A stretch of 64,000 nucleotides of DNA. Origin: Diadophis punctatus similis (Eukaryota > Chordata > Lepidosauria > Squamata > Dipsadidae). This document shows, piece by piece, positions 1 through 10,929 of the stretch. The DNA is taken from the NCBI GenBank assembly GCA_023053685.1, contig JALIGW010000001.1, forward strand, positions 225,964,434-226,028,433, written 5' to 3'. The position numbers and the translations under genes were made by a program. Position 1 is the first letter of the stretch. Every line of letters starts with the position of its first letter. The notes beneath the pieces are model-generated. The model was not told the DNA's origin. It did no database searches and saw nothing but the letters and a program-made list of their open reading frames with translations.

Positions 1-973
1 AATACAATCATTATTTAAAAAGAACTTTCACTCCAACATGCATACATGGGCCGATCTAACAAGACCACATCTTCGGGTCATTGGCCCCATGCCTGCCGGA
101 AAAGCCAGGTCTTAAGCTCTTTTTGGAAGGCCAGTAAGGTGGGGGTAGTATGGATCTCGGGCGGCAGTTGGTTCCAAAGAGTCAGAGCCGCTACAGAGAA
201 GGCCCTCCCCCGCGGACCCGCCAGCCGACATTGTCTAGCTGACGGGACCTGGAGGAGGCCGACTCTGTGCGATCTCACAGGGTGCTGGGAGGAATGCAGT
301 AGCAGACGGTCACTCAGATAAACTGGTCCTGAGCCATTTAGGGCTTTAAAGGTAAGAACCAACACCTTAAATTGTGTCCGGAGACCAATCGGAAGCCAAT
401 GCAGCTGGCGAAGGATGGGTTTAGTGTGGGTGTACCTTGAGGCACCCACAGCAGCTCGCGCAGCTGCATTCTGGACTAACTGCAGTCTCCGAACACTCTT
501 CAAGGGTAGCCCCATGTAGAGTGCGTTGCAGTAATCAAGCCGTGAGGTGATAAGGGCATGAGTGACCGTGAGTAGAGCCTCTTGATCCAAATAGGGCCGC
601 AATTGTTGCACTAGGCGAACCTGTGCAAAGGTCCCCCTAGCCACAGCTGTCAGGTGGTGGTCTAATCTCAGCTGTGGATCTAGGAGGACACCCAGATTGT
701 GAACCCATTCTGCCGGGATTAAATTTTCTCCCCCCAGAACTATGGAGGGACGATCTACCTGGTCCTTTGGAGGCAATATCCACATCCACTCGGTCTTGTC
801 TGGGTTTAGTTTGAGCTTGTTGACTCCCATCCAGACCCTTACATCTTCCAGGCACCGACCCATCACGTCCACTGCTTCACTGAATTGACATGGGGTGGAG
901 ATGTACAACTCGGTGTCATCAGCATATTGCTGGAACCTCACCCCATGCTGTCGGATGATCTCACCCAGTGGTT
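1..973 (-). mobile_element. CR1/L2-group LINE, 5'-truncated, 3' half of reverse transcriptase ORF
   Basis: The minus strand is open from 941 to 78 (287 codons). It begins just before the RT catalytic motif (FQQYADDTELYIS) and runs through the thumb and C-terminal region (SRLDYCNALYMGLP, RLQLVQNAAARAA, LHWLPI, FKALNG, LWNQLPPEI) typical of CR1/L2-group non-LTR retrotransposons. The ORF has no internal stop, so the copy is fairly young. Homology stops near 973, which fits 5' truncation during target-primed reverse transcription. The 3' end lies at or just outside the left window edge. RT motifs A and B and the endonuclease are missing, so it cannot be autonomous. CR1 versus L2 is not resolved. 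Confidence 0.85.
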
Positions 974-1917
974 ATCAAGATTCAGATAAGTCAAGCTAGA
1001 CAGCTGCCTCCCTCTACTTTTTATTTTCTTTTTTCAAATATACACATATATACTGTAGTTTGTTTTCAACCTGGTTGGATGAATAAGCCACTTTTGTTAG
1101 GTTTATACCACACAGTAAGCCAGATTTAAGCAATATTTTTTTAACATAAGTGATATTTGACTGTGTTCAAATGACATATTAAGCTACAAGCTATGATTTA
1201 CTAGTGCAGTTGAATTTGGTAATATTTCACAGCTGCATTTCAGTAAACCTCTTTAAGTCAATGTAGGAAACAATATTCCATTCAGAAGCATTTGTACTCT
1301 TTTTGTGAAGGCCATGATTATTGGCATCAAAGTGATCACATTTCAGGAAGCAAATCATTTTTAAGAATAGCTCTGGCAGTCCATTTTATTTAAGAGCTCA
1401 GGTACTAGTTTTCATTACTACAGAAGAACAGGTATCTTCAACAATACAACAGAAAACTTGATTTGGCAGCAATGGTCCTCAGAGTGGGAACATATTCCCA
1501 TATCTTCCTGTCCTCCTGTAACTCAGCCTAAGCACATACTTTTGAAAAGAAAATTACCGTACATATATCACCTCAACTCCTTTTTCTTTCCTTGTCTCAG
1601 ATTTTAATTTGCAAGTTTCTTTGGGAAGGTTTTAAGTTGCAAACTACTGAGGATTGGGATCTCTCTTCTTCTACTCTGCAAAATGCCAGGCAGGCTGAGT
1701 TACTCAAATACATACAAAACCTAGAATAATGATGCTAGTTTTGACTGGATCGTGACCAAGCCCAGAGTGAGGGGACCGCTGATAATCAAGTGATGCCAGT
1801 CCCAGTGCTGTACCTGTTTGACTCAGCAGCGTACCTTGTAGGCTTGTTAACCAAGGCAAAATAAAGTCTTGCACATGCATTTTTAAAACCCTGGCCTGCA
1901 CTGAAAGCAACTTTTAT
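974..1917. other. Unassigned non-coding DNA
   Basis: AT-rich DNA with no convincing ORF, tandem repeat or terminal inverted repeat. Nothing could be assigned. Confidence 0.5.
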
Positions 1918-1925
1918 AGTTCCAG

Positions 1926-2310
1926 CAGGGATGGGTTTCACTTACCTTCGCTTCCGGTTTGCTTCGTGATGTTTCGCGTGCGTGCGCGTCCCCTTGCGCA
2001 ATTTCACTTCTGTGCATGCTCAGAAGGTGGATTCAGCCTGAAACACAGCTGAGGAGCTCATCAGTTGTGCTTCGGGCGAAGAAATAAAGGTCAGTATTAA
2101 CACGGGGGTGGGCGGGAGGGCTTTTTTCAAAGCACAGAACGCTGTGAAGCCATCCAAACACAGGAAAATCGGCCGAAAATTCAGAAAAAAAGATGGCGGC
2201 GAGCACGAACTGGCACAGGCAGAACCGGATCCGTGATGCCAAAATGACATCACCAGTGGGTCGCTAACGGTTCGGACGATCTGGTCCGAACCGGGAGGAA
2301 CCCACCCCTG
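1926..2310. mobile_element. hAT-type MITE (CAGGGATGGGTT family), 385 bp
   Basis: Imperfect terminal inverted repeats (CAGGGATGGGTT... and ...AACCCACCCCTG) are bounded by a perfect 8-bp target duplication, AGTTCCAG, at 1918-1925 and 2311-2318. CA-starting termini plus an 8-bp duplication are hAT hallmarks. There is no transposase ORF. The right part (2220-2310, a GGTTCGGAC/CCGAACCGGG block) and the GATGGCGGC segment match the elements at 5670 and 26273, so all three are one family. The interior is CpG-rich relative to its surroundings. Confidence 0.88.
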
Positions 2311-2318
2311 AGTTCCAG

Positions 2319-3084
2319 CCCTCATATTACGCCCCCATCACAGCATTGAGGGCTTGCAATTTGCCAGATTTGCCACGGAGGAAATGTGAGTAATGAGGAA
2401 AGACACCCAACTAAGCAGGCTCGTTCTGTATTCCACTGGTGGCTGTCAGAGGCATTCCGATGTGCTGCTTAGAGCTGGGGAGGAGGTGAAATAGGATAAA
2501 AAAGTATCTTGAAAGGACACTTACAGCCTTTTTCACTCTTTTACAAAAATTCATTTTTTCCAAGCCTAGACCCTGATTGCCACCAGGAAAGGGGAAAAAA
2601 AGGGGGGCAGCTTTAATTAAGTATATGTTGGAACTTTTGTGGCCTTTATGTGAGAAAAAAAAGCATCCTGGTCTCTGCCTATCTAAAGTTCAAGAGTCTA
2701 ATGCTGCAATCACTTCTCGTTCCTGGAAGAAGATATCTATTAAAAAGTTCCTCGTGGCAAGATTACCTGTATCATGTCATTTATTTTTGCCTTCTGGTTG
2801 TAAATCAACCCTACAATTAGGTAACGAAGTCTCAGGCAATAGTCACTGGAGGTGGGGACATAATGGTAGTTCCCAAGTTGATCTTTACCCCACACAGCTA
2901 TTATGTTCTTGGAAGGCAGAGTTATGTATACCACACAGCCTGTTTTTTCATCCCCTTAAACATGGGTTTCCAAACTTTTTCAGGCTGTAGAATCTGCTGT
3001 TTTAAAAAATAAATTCTTGGGACCCCAGATCAGAAGGGTTGCAGCCTCTGAAGGTCAGAGGATAAATCCTCTCTCTTCTGTTCT
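2319..3084. other. Unassigned non-coding DNA
   Basis: No splice-supported exon. The 137-codon open stretch at 2577-2990 has low-complexity composition and no recognisable domain, so it is not called. The segment at 2960-3060 resembles a degraded hAT-like terminus (GGGTTTCCAAAC) but has no partner end. Confidence 0.4.
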
Positions 3085-3092
3085 GACTAAGG

Positions 3093-3227
3093 CAGGGGTC
3101 TCCAAACTTGGCAACTTTAAGACGTGTGGACTTCAACTCCCAGAATTCTCCAGCCAGCTATGCTGGCTGGAGAATTCTGGGAGTTGAAGTCCACACGTCT
3201 TAAACTTGCCAAGTTTGGAGACCTCTG
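3093..3227. mobile_element. Palindromic hAT-type MITE, 135 bp
   Basis: Near-perfect foldback: each arm is about 60 bp (CAGGGGTCTCCAAACTTGGC at the left, its complement at the right with one mismatch in the first six bases). It is flanked by a perfect 8-bp duplication, GACTAAGG, at 3085-3092 and 3228-3235. A related but older copy lies at 53953-54050. There is no coding capacity, so it depends on a transposase in trans. Confidence 0.9.
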
Positions 3228-3420
3228 GACTAAGGAGTCCATCCCTTGCAAAGAATTTTTCTCTCTTAATCCCTTGTGAAAAGTTTTTCATGGAGATTAA
3301 GGAAGAAGAGCTCTCTACAACAAGGTAGGGGGGCGGGAAGCTCTCCAGAGACAGGTTCCCCCTATTCCATTCAAGTCCTTCTGGAATGCCAGGATTTTGT
3401 AAACCCATCCCCACCCCCAT

Positions 3421-4482
3421 TCTAAATTATTGGTGTCTCTCCCAACCCTTTGGAACAGCCTCCCACCTGAGATGTCACGGATTCCAACCCTTTTAGGCTG
3501 TGAAGACCTGGTTCTTCCCCCAACCATTGGGCTAGTTCAGCGGTTCCCAACCTTCCTAATGCCACGCCCCGCACCCCCACCGCGACCCACCCCGCCGCCG
3601 CCATTTGGGTTCTTTTACCCTCTGTGCATGTGCAAAGCGTTCTGCGCATGCACAGAGGGTAAAAGAACCCAAATGGCGGCGTCCGGGTGAAGTCTCCAGA
3701 TCCGGGCGAGGTCTCCGCTCGCTTCGCGTGTTGCCTCTGGGAACTTTTCGAGCCCCGTCGCGAAAGGTGTGCGCAACTTCGGCGTGGCCGGGACAGCCGT
3801 CTTCCCGGAGAGAGCCATCCCCTTCGCAGAGTCTCTCCTGTCTCATCCCCTTCGCAGAGTCTCTCCTGTAGCGTTTGGGGTAAAGGGGGTGGCTCTCTCC
3901 AGGCAGCCGCCTGTCCCAGCCCCGCCAAAGTCACGCATGCCTTTCGCAGAGTCTCTCCCGTCTACCTGTAGCGTTCGGGGCCGGCCCCTCCGAAGTCGTG
4001 CACACCTTTCATGGCGGAGCTCGAAAAGCTCCCAGAGGCAACACGCGAAGTGAGCGGAGACCTCGCCCGGATCTGGAGACTTCGCCCAGACGCCGTCATT
4101 TGGGTTCTTTTACCCTCTGCGCATGTGCAGAATGCTTTGCGCATGCGCAGAGGGTAAAAGAACCCAAATGGCGGCGGCGGGGTGGGTCGGGGCGCGGGTT
4201 GTGGGGTGCGATATGGCCAGGCTTGGGGCAGTGGGGGGGAGCTGAGGATGCCGGGGTGACCCCTGGGAAATGGTCATTTGACCCCCCAAAGGGGTTGCAA
4301 CCCCCAGGTTGGGAACCGCTGGGCTAGTTGTTAGTGTGATGATTGACCTGTGAAGATGATTGGTATTAGTTTTGTTTATAACTATGTTAATGAACTGTTG
4401 TGAGCCACCTAGAGTCATCATGTGAGATTGGTGGCTATATAAGCAAATAAACAAACAAACAAACAAACAAATAAATAATATT
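3421..4482 (+). mobile_element. CR1/L2-group LINE 3' end, split by a hAT MITE
   Basis: The left part (3421-3537) translates to a LWNSLPPEM...IPTL segment like the C-terminus of the LINE at 1-973. The right part (4330-4482) carries the 3' UTR signature (GTGAGCCACCTAGAGTC) and ends in an (AAAC)n tail at about 4447-4475. The MITE at 3538-4321 sits between the halves with its own 8-bp duplication, so the LINE was in place first. Only the extreme 3' end is present. The left boundary is approximate. Confidence 0.75.
3538..4321. mobile_element. SPIN-like non-autonomous hAT element, 784 bp, double palindrome
   Basis: Termini CAGCGGTTCCCAACCT and AGGTTGGGAACCGCTG are bounded by a perfect 8-bp duplication, GGCTAGTT (3530-3537, 4322-4329). 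The right-end subterminal sequence (4250-4321, with GGTTGCAACCCC) resembles the SPIN/Charlie group of hAT transposons as remembered; this was not searched. Two hairpins (about 3596-3681 and 4091-4173) sit in the left and right arms of a larger inverted repeat (about 3596-3795 against 3985-4173). Between them, a unit containing TTCGCAGAGTCTCTCC occurs three times (near 3829, 3854, 3944). It is very CpG-rich. The overlapping ORFs on both strands are by-products of this composition. Confidence 0.88.
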
Positions 4483-5333
4483 CAAGCATGATAGAGCATC
4501 CTAACGCATTGTCAATGAATTGACTGACAAAACAATTGGCCTAAAGAGAGGGGAGTAGTTAGCCCTACCATTTCTGATTTTTTAAAAAATTATTCAATCT
4601 AGCTTTTTCCATCCTGGTGTATTGCAGTTATACTAGGACCACAACTTTCAGAATTCCACTTTGCAGAGAAAATGGAAAAGGCACCTGAAGGATGCCAGCT
4701 TTAAAAAAATCTGACTTGATCTCTTAGCTTTTCCACATGGTATACAATCATCAGATCACAGAAATGTAGACTTGGAAATGGACCAATTAAACCATCCATG
4801 AGATTTGGCTGTCCTGTCTCTTTTTAAAAATCTCCAGAAATGGAGAACACACAACTTATATAGATAAATTATTCCCCTGTTGTACAGATCTTACATTGTG
4901 AATTTTTTTCCTTATTAGTGGAAAACACTTGGAAATATGTCAGAACAAGTGGAAAATAGCTATGAAACAATGCAGATAGTCCTTGTGGTAATTCATCACT
5001 TTTTTTCCTTTTAGCCTAGCTTAAAGGAAATATTTTACTTCACTTGTATCTGTTATGAAACTCTCAAAGGAAATATCTCTTGCCATAAAAGTGAAAAAAG
5101 GGAGCCATATACCTTACAGAAGATATTGCAGGTAAATTAGTTCAGTCCTTCAGGCTTTGCTGTTGTAAGTTCAAAAATAGGAGTTGAATTGTGCACTGAG
5201 GGTGAGGTTAGGTGGCTCTAAGCAGTGTTTCTTAATATAATATGTGATCGTCAGCTAATTATTATAGCTTATTGAACATATCCTGTTTAAAACAAATTAC
5301 ATGATGTGTGAAACAACCATTGAGTTGCTACAA
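4483..5333. other. Unassigned non-coding DNA
   Basis: AT-rich, with no supported gene or recognisable repeat. Nothing seen. Confidence 0.45.
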
Positions 5334-6040
5334 TAGATAGTCTTTAACTTAAAATATTTCATTTACTCACTGTTCGAAGTTACAATGACCCTGAAAAAAA
5401 TGACTTATGACCATTTTTCACACTTATGGCCATCACATGGTCACCTGATCAAAATTCACACACTTGGCAACTGACTCATATTTATGACGGTTGCAGTGTC
5501 CCAGGGTCATGCAATCACCTTTTGCAACTTCTGACAAGCAAAGTCAGTGGGGAAGCCAGATTCACTTAACAGCTGTGTCACTTAACAATTGTGGCAAGAA
5601 AGGTTGTAAAATGGGGCAAAACTCACTTTACTAATGTCTCACTTAGCACCCAAAATTTTGGGCTCAATTCAGAGGTGGGTTCCTCCCGGTTCGGACCGGT
5701 TCGCCCAAACTGGTAGCGACCCGCTGGTGATGTCACAATGACGTCACGGAACCGAGTCGGTCGGTGCTGGTCCGTGGGCGCAGCCATCTTTTTTTTGAAT
5801 TTTATTTTATTTGGGAATTTTTTTTGAATTTTTTCTTCTGAGCATGCGCAGAAGCCAAGTTTCCGGCACTGTGCATGCGTCGCCATCTTATTTTCGGCTT
5901 TTTTCCCTGGATTTTTCGGCACTGCGCATGCGCGTGTGTACCCACGAGGTGCGGCCACGCGGCGTGGGAGGAAGCGAACCAGCAGTGAGGTAAGTGAGAA
6001 CCCATCCCTGGCTCAATTGTCATAAGTCAAGGACTACCTG
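5334..6040. mobile_element. Older TIR element (TAGTCCTTGACTTA-type ends) hosting a younger MITE
   Basis: The left end TAGTCTTTAACTTA (about 5338) and right end TAAGTCAAGGACTACCTG (to 6040) are imperfect inverted repeats. The interior holds the repetitive text of this family (TCACTTAACAATTG, GTGGTCACATG-like). The MITE at 5670-6010 is inserted within it. Target duplications of the outer element are not clear, so its superfamily and exact ends are uncertain. Confidence 0.55.
5670..6010. mobile_element. hAT-type MITE (CAGAGGTGGGTT family), 341 bp
   Basis: Ends CAGAGGTGGGTTC and GAACCCATCCCTG are flanked by a perfect 8-bp duplication, GCTCAATT (5662-5669, 6011-6018). It belongs to the same family as 1926-2310 and 26273-26644, sharing the GTTCGGACCGG block, the GCCATCTT segments and the GCGCATGCGC motif. 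It was inserted into the older repeat at 5334-6040. Confidence 0.88.
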
Positions 6041-6902
6041 TATTCAAATATATTAGTGATCATTAAAATGTTACATTAGAGAAAAAAGGCAAAATGTATT
6101 TTTAGGTTCTTTTACTCTGTTAATCCTATTCAGAGAAGTAAACCCTGTCTAATATTTAATTTGGTCCACACATTGCTCAAGTATGTTTTAATAATGATTC
6201 ATTAAATAAACTGCAATAAGGATTTGCACAACACGTTAATCCTCAATCAAATGTTTAGTGTTTTCTATAAAATAGGCCAGTTGGATTAATATTTGAGATG
6301 GACAGTAAAAGTCCAGTCCTTCAGTTTGGCTGACTTGTATTAGCTGGATAGAAAAGAGTCTAAAGGTAATGATAAATCATTATCAGTGGAATTGCTGAAA
6401 ATAAAGAATAATGATCCTTTCTGCAAAACCCCTAGTTTTGAGGTGGTCAATTTAGATAATGGTAACTGTTTGTTCCCCATAAAAATTGGTCCTTCATTGT
6501 AAAAATAGTCAAGTTACAGCAGAAAATGGGCATATTTAGCATAAAAGCTGTACTTTAAAACATCCATTGTTTTTAATATGTTTTGAACAGTACATTTCCT
6601 CCATTACCAATTGTAAATCATCAAATTTAATTTTAACCTACTAAAATCAGCTGAGAGTCAGTTTGGTTAGTCTTGGTTAAAGCACCAAGAGACCCTGTGT
6701 TCTTGTCCTTCCCTCGGGCACAAAAACATCTGGGTGGGTGATCTTGTTCCAGTCGCTCTTGCTTAGCTCTTAGCAAGGGGACAATGGGAAACCACTTCTG
6801 AAATCTGGCCAGGAAAGCTGCAGGGACTTTGCAGATAGTGTTGCCATTAGTGAATGCTGATTTGAAGGCACCAAAATTATTATCATCCAATTCTGAAAAA
6901 GG
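6041..6902. other. Unassigned non-coding DNA
   Basis: AT-rich sequence without a supported exon or repeat boundary. Nothing seen. Confidence 0.45.
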
Positions 6903-6910
6903 GACTGAGG

Positions 6911-7234
6911 CAGAGGTGGGTTCCTGCCTGTTTTTGCCGGTGCAGTTAATAGCTGTTGTTCGGCGCAGAGCCGAAGACGCTGCTGCCGTTCGCGGCGCGG
7001 GAGCTTTCCCCGGGCGTTTTCCCCGCCCGCATGGACGCCGCCAATTGCGTTCTTTTGCCCTCTGCGCATGCAGAACGCTTTGCACATGCGCTGAGGGCAG
7101 AAGAACGCAAATGGCGGCGTCCATGCGGGCGGCGGCAGCGCCCGGGGAAAGCCCCCGCACCACGAACGGCAGCAGTGTCTTTGGCTCTGCGCCGAACAAC
7201 AGCTATTAACCGCACCGGCAGGAACCCACCTCTG
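6911..7234. mobile_element. Palindromic hAT-type MITE, 324 bp
   Basis: A near-complete inverted repeat: CAGAGGTGGGTTCCTGCC at the left pairs with GGCAGGAACCCACCTCTG at the right. A perfect 8-bp duplication, GACTGAGG, lies at 6903-6910 and 7235-7242. At the centre is a hairpin (about 7027-7123) homologous to the hairpins in the SPIN-like element at 3538-4321, although the termini differ. The three overlapping ORFs on each strand arise from the symmetry and are not genes. Confidence 0.9.
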
Positions 7235-7242
7235 GACTGAGG

Positions 7243-8150
7243 GCTGCCAAAAAGAATGTCTTTGCAGGCCACACACCACTGCAGACCAGATACCAGTGCT
7301 TTAGGATTATTATTCTACAAGTTGAGGGATTGTGGTAGGTGACCAGTATCTGGAGAGTCTCAGGTTCCTGTGTCTAAAACCATTTTGTGATTGACATATG
7401 CATGCACACCATTTATCTGTGCCTCATTGGAAATCCTTTTGATTTGATATTTTTTTTTTGCCCTCCATGAGGTCTTCCAACAGAAACAAAAATGGGGGGG
7501 GATTGTGCTCTGTTTTGGCATCATCCTGTGCCTCTTCACCCTCAACTCTTTCCTTGCTATGTTGCTTTCTCTTGACATTTCTAATCAGTTTAATTGGCTT
7601 GCCTTCTTAATAGAAACTCATGCACTTTCAGTTTGGGAGGTTGCCTAGTTCCCACTGTGGAAGCAAAGCACTTCCCAGAACTCCAGGCTGATTTGTTCTC
7701 TGGTCTTGCCCTTTACCAATAAGTCCTTAAAGATGGAGATAATTACAGGCTGCTACATTTTGTACGTAATACTCTGGTTTTACTTATGTATGGCACAGTG
7801 TACCATGTGTTGTCATCTGATATCTATTTCTAGAAACTTCTTCAATTAACGTTGACCTTCATTACCTTTGCTTGGTTCTTCCTACTAAACCAGCAAGCGA
7901 TTAAGACTTAACATTAGAGCAGCAACTCCACAGTAAACTGCTGATGTAATTGTGTGGGATGGTGATTTGGGGTCTGTTCCTTATTTAGTTGCTATCATGG
8001 TGTGTAGGTAGATATCTGCGCCCTTCCTTATTTCTGAGTTGACTTTGTGAAACAGCTGTTTGTAATTGGCCTTTCGTGTAAACATATATTGTCCTTTAAT
8101 GTTTTTCATAGGAAATGTTCTAGCCAAAATGGAGTGTGAGAGGGGAGCTT

Positions 8151-8155
<5 letters not shown>
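7243..8155. other. Unassigned non-coding DNA
   Basis: No supported gene, no obvious repeat apart from short homopolymers. Confidence 0.45.
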
Positions 8156-8197
<42 letters not shown>

Positions 8198-8239
8198 TAA
8201 TAATAACAACAACAACAACAACAACAACAACAGCAACAA
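8156..8239. repeat. Compound microsatellite (TAA)n(CAA)n
   Basis: About 13 TAA-type units followed by about 12 ACA units. It abuts the 3' end of a minus-strand SINE. Confidence 0.9.
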
Positions 8240-8455
8240 CAGCACTAGCACTTAGACTTATATACCTCTTCATAGTGCTTTACAGCCCTCTCTAAGCGGT
8301 TTACAGAGTTCAGCATATTGCCCCCAATAATCTGGGTTCTCATTTTACCGACCTCAGAAGGATGGAAGGCTGAGTCAACCTTGAGCCGGTGAGATTTGAA
8401 CAGCTGAACTGCAGTGCTGCATTTTAACCACTGCGCCACCTCGGCTCTTGTGATA
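8240..8455 (-). mobile_element. tRNA-derived SINE with AAGTGCTA... 3' region
   Basis: Read on the minus strand it has a tRNA-like head (GTGGCGCAGTGGTTAAAA, A-box-like), a B-box-like GGTTCAAATCTC region, the body GGTCGGTAAAATGAG, and the tail TAAGTCTAAGTGCTAGTGCT. The same body recurs at 18367, 31657, 32219, 53279 and 60271, so it is a dispersed SINE rather than a tRNA gene. It would be Pol III transcribed and mobilised by a LINE partner. Confidence 0.85.
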
Positions 8456-8461
8456 ATGTGG

Positions 8462-8559
8462 TAACAACAACAACAACAATAACAACAACAACAACAACAA
8501 TAATACAACAGAGTTGGAAGGGACCTTGGAGGTCTTCTAGTCCAATCCCCTGCTTAGGC

Positions 8560-8637
<78 letters not shown>
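8462..8637. repeat. (CAA)n and (CAG)n microsatellites around a short CR1 tail
   Basis: (ACA)n at 8465-8507, a 55-bp CR1 3'-terminal piece at 8508-8562 (GAGTTGGAAGGGACCTTGG), then (CAA)n at 8563-8605 and (CAG)n at 8606-8635. The long polyglutamine/polyleucine ORFs here are microsatellite translation, not proteins. Confidence 0.85.
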
Positions 8638-8638
<1 letters not shown>

Positions 8639-9012
8639 AAGCTGGAAGGGACCTTCTAGTACAACCCCCTGCTTAGGCAGGAAACCCTACACTACTTCAG
8701 ACAAATGGTTATCCAACATCTTCTTAAAAACTTCCAGTGTTGGAGCATTCACAACTTCTGGAGGCTAGCTGTTCCACTGATTAATTGTTCTAACTGTCAG
8801 GAAATTTCTCCTTAGTTCTAAGTTGCTTCTCCCCTTGTTTAGTTTCCACCCATTGCTTCTTGTTCTACCCTCAGGTGCTTTGGAGAATAGTTTGACTCCC
8901 TCTTCTTTGTGGCAACCCCTGAGATATTGGAACACTGCTATCATGTCTCCCCTAGTCCTTCTTTTCATTAAACTAGACATACCCAGTTCCTGCAACCATT
9001 CTTCATATTTCT
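8638..9012 (-). mobile_element. CR1 LINE, 3' terminal fragment
   Basis: On the minus strand it encodes the CR1 C-terminal region (ELGMSSLMKRRTRGDMIAVF, then FQYLRGCHKEE, RNFLTVRTINQWNS) followed by the conserved 3' UTR ending at 8638 (AGCTGGAAGGGACC, read on plus). It is 5'-truncated near 9012. Clear homologues in this window are at 27084-27890 and 43799-43912. Confidence 0.88.
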
Positions 9013-9542
9013 TCTTTATTTATTATGCTTTATTTACTTTCTTGTTATAGTGTCTTAGGGCCCTCATTTCTGTTTCTTTGCTTAATCCCAGTGATCAGAT
9101 AGACTTCTGTGGTTCTAGTCAAGACCTAAGGTATTTGAAATAGATACATAAAGAACTGTTTGAATGCTTGTTGACTCATAAGGCCATTAGCCATTGAGAC
9201 CATATCTCCCAGTCTTTAGGATCTATTAATGGCAAATATAGCAGAAGACTGTGTTTGGTAATGATCCTATAATTTCTGGAATTGCTTACCAAGGGATGTA
9301 TATTAACACTAGACATGATCTGAAAATGATTTGAAAAAAAAATGCTTTGCAACATATGCAAGCAAAGGACTACTTGCTAAATAGCCACATCTTTTTTTTA
9401 GACCTTCCTGGAAATTTGAAAAAAAAAACCAAAGCTACATTCTTTTAAGTCAATATTATTTTTTACAAAATAAAAGCAATACGAATTATAAACAAGGAAA
9501 GTAAACATAATGAAAAATAAAAGAAAAAAGATAGAAAAGACT
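9013..9542. other. Unassigned AT-rich DNA
   Basis: Several A-runs, no supported gene. Confidence 0.45.
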
Positions 9543-10192
9543 ATTCAAAATTACAACGGCACTGGATGAATGATGGTTACGACCGGTCCTTGAAATTCTG
9601 ACTGTCCCAGTATCCCTGCAGTCACATGATCTGGGCGCTTGGCAACCAGCTGGCATTTATGGTGGTTGCAGCATCCAGTGGTCACATGATCATGATTTGC
9701 AACCTTCCCTGCTGGCTTTGCACAAGCAGTCAATGAGGAAACTTTCAGGGAAGGTTGCAAGTTGCTCAGGTTAGTCCAGCCCCTCTTTTCTTGGATTGTT
9801 CCTCATTGGCCACCCATGCACTCCCATGCACCATCCTGAGCCTTATTCACTCTCCCCAGCTACTCATGTACCCTCTCCCACCCAGCAGCAGCCACCACAA
9901 GCTCCTCTGAGCCTGAAACCATGCCTCATTGACCAACTGCGCCCCCTTTTGCTTCCTCTCTTACCTGGTCTCTCCACTTACTTTGCTTTTTGGAAGCTAA
10001 CAGGTAATTGTGAGGAGGTGCACTGCTCACTTAATAACCCACATTCCTCACTTAACAATGGCAACAGGGGCTGCAGCAGGGATTGCTGTTGCTAAGCAAT
10101 GTGGTCACATGACATCATACTTTATAACTGCACCATTTAATGACAGAAATTCCAGTCCCAGTTGCCGTTGTAATTCAAGGTCTACCATAAAG
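9543..10192. mobile_element. Putative TIR element (TTACAACGGCA ends), about 650 bp
   Basis: AAATTACAACGGCACTGG at 9549 is an imperfect inverted match to CCAGTCCCAGTTGCCGTTGTAATT ending near 10180. Inside are inverted and repeated GTGGTCACATGA blocks (9677-9690, 10100-10110) and GGTTGCAA blocks, as in the repeat at 5334-6040. Target duplications are not evident, so boundaries are approximate. Confidence 0.5.
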
Positions 10193-10921
10193 AAGTACCT
10201 TCCAATCTTTACAGTGGTTATAAATGCATTTATATTTTATCCCCTCTCTCTGTCATTTATATCATGGTTCCCTTCTTTCCATATTCTACCTTTTCTAATC
10301 ATCAACCCATAAATCACAAGCTGTCTTTTTTCATTTTCAGCAAAAAATCTATAAAGAATTTCTAGTCTCTAATAAATGTAATTGTTGTCTAAAAAAAGAA
10401 GAGATCTGGCTGCCTAAATGATTAGCAGATATGCTGCACCCATACAAATTCCAAAGTATATCTTCCAAATAATTTTTAGAAGTACACAGCAATAATATAT
10501 ATTATAGCACTTTAATTGGAAACAACTTAAAATAAGAAAGTTAGCTTCGCTATTCCAATTACAAGTATACAATATATTCATATGTGTATGTACAGACTCA
10601 TGCTTATCTAGGGTCACATTATTAATAACTTTGGTGTGGCCCTTTAAAATTGGCTTTATATTGTTTAAATGGTTGCATTTAGTTTTGTAATTGCATTTAT
10701 TAGGTTGTTTTTATATTTATATTTTATGTTTTAATTATGAGCTTATATTGTCCTATATAGATATATTGGAAATAAAAACATACTTTTAAAATTCATATCA
10801 TTCGATTCAGATAGTTTTTCTGATAAATTGTGTTTTTTATAAGTTTCTCCATCTATCAACGTTGACAAATAAAATTATGTTAGCTAGTTGTGGGGTAAAA
10901 TTGATGAAAGGTTAGATAATG
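10193..10921. other. Unassigned AT-rich DNA
   Basis: Very AT-rich; nothing beyond low-complexity runs. Confidence 0.45.
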
Positions 10922-10929
10922 GTCTACAG

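Noticed and set aside
2577..2990. 137-codon plus ORF as a gene
   Set aside because: Lys/Ser/Leu-rich reading with no domain, splice context or conservation evidence.
3422..4327. Many overlapping ORFs of 60-170 codons on both strands
   Set aside because: They fall in a CpG-rich palindromic hAT element with an 8-bp duplication; symmetry produces mirrored frames.
6633..7279. 188- and 169-codon minus ORFs
   Set aside because: They overlap the palindromic MITE 6911-7234 and run into unrelated flanks; no domain.
8156..8637. CRISPR-like spaced repeats
   Set aside because: Simple triplet microsatellites in a vertebrate genome; no direct repeat-spacer structure.
8424..8676. Polyglutamine/polyleucine/polythreonine ORFs on both strands
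   Set aside because: They are translations of (CAA)n/(CAG)n microsatellites next to SINE and CR1 pieces; no coding context.
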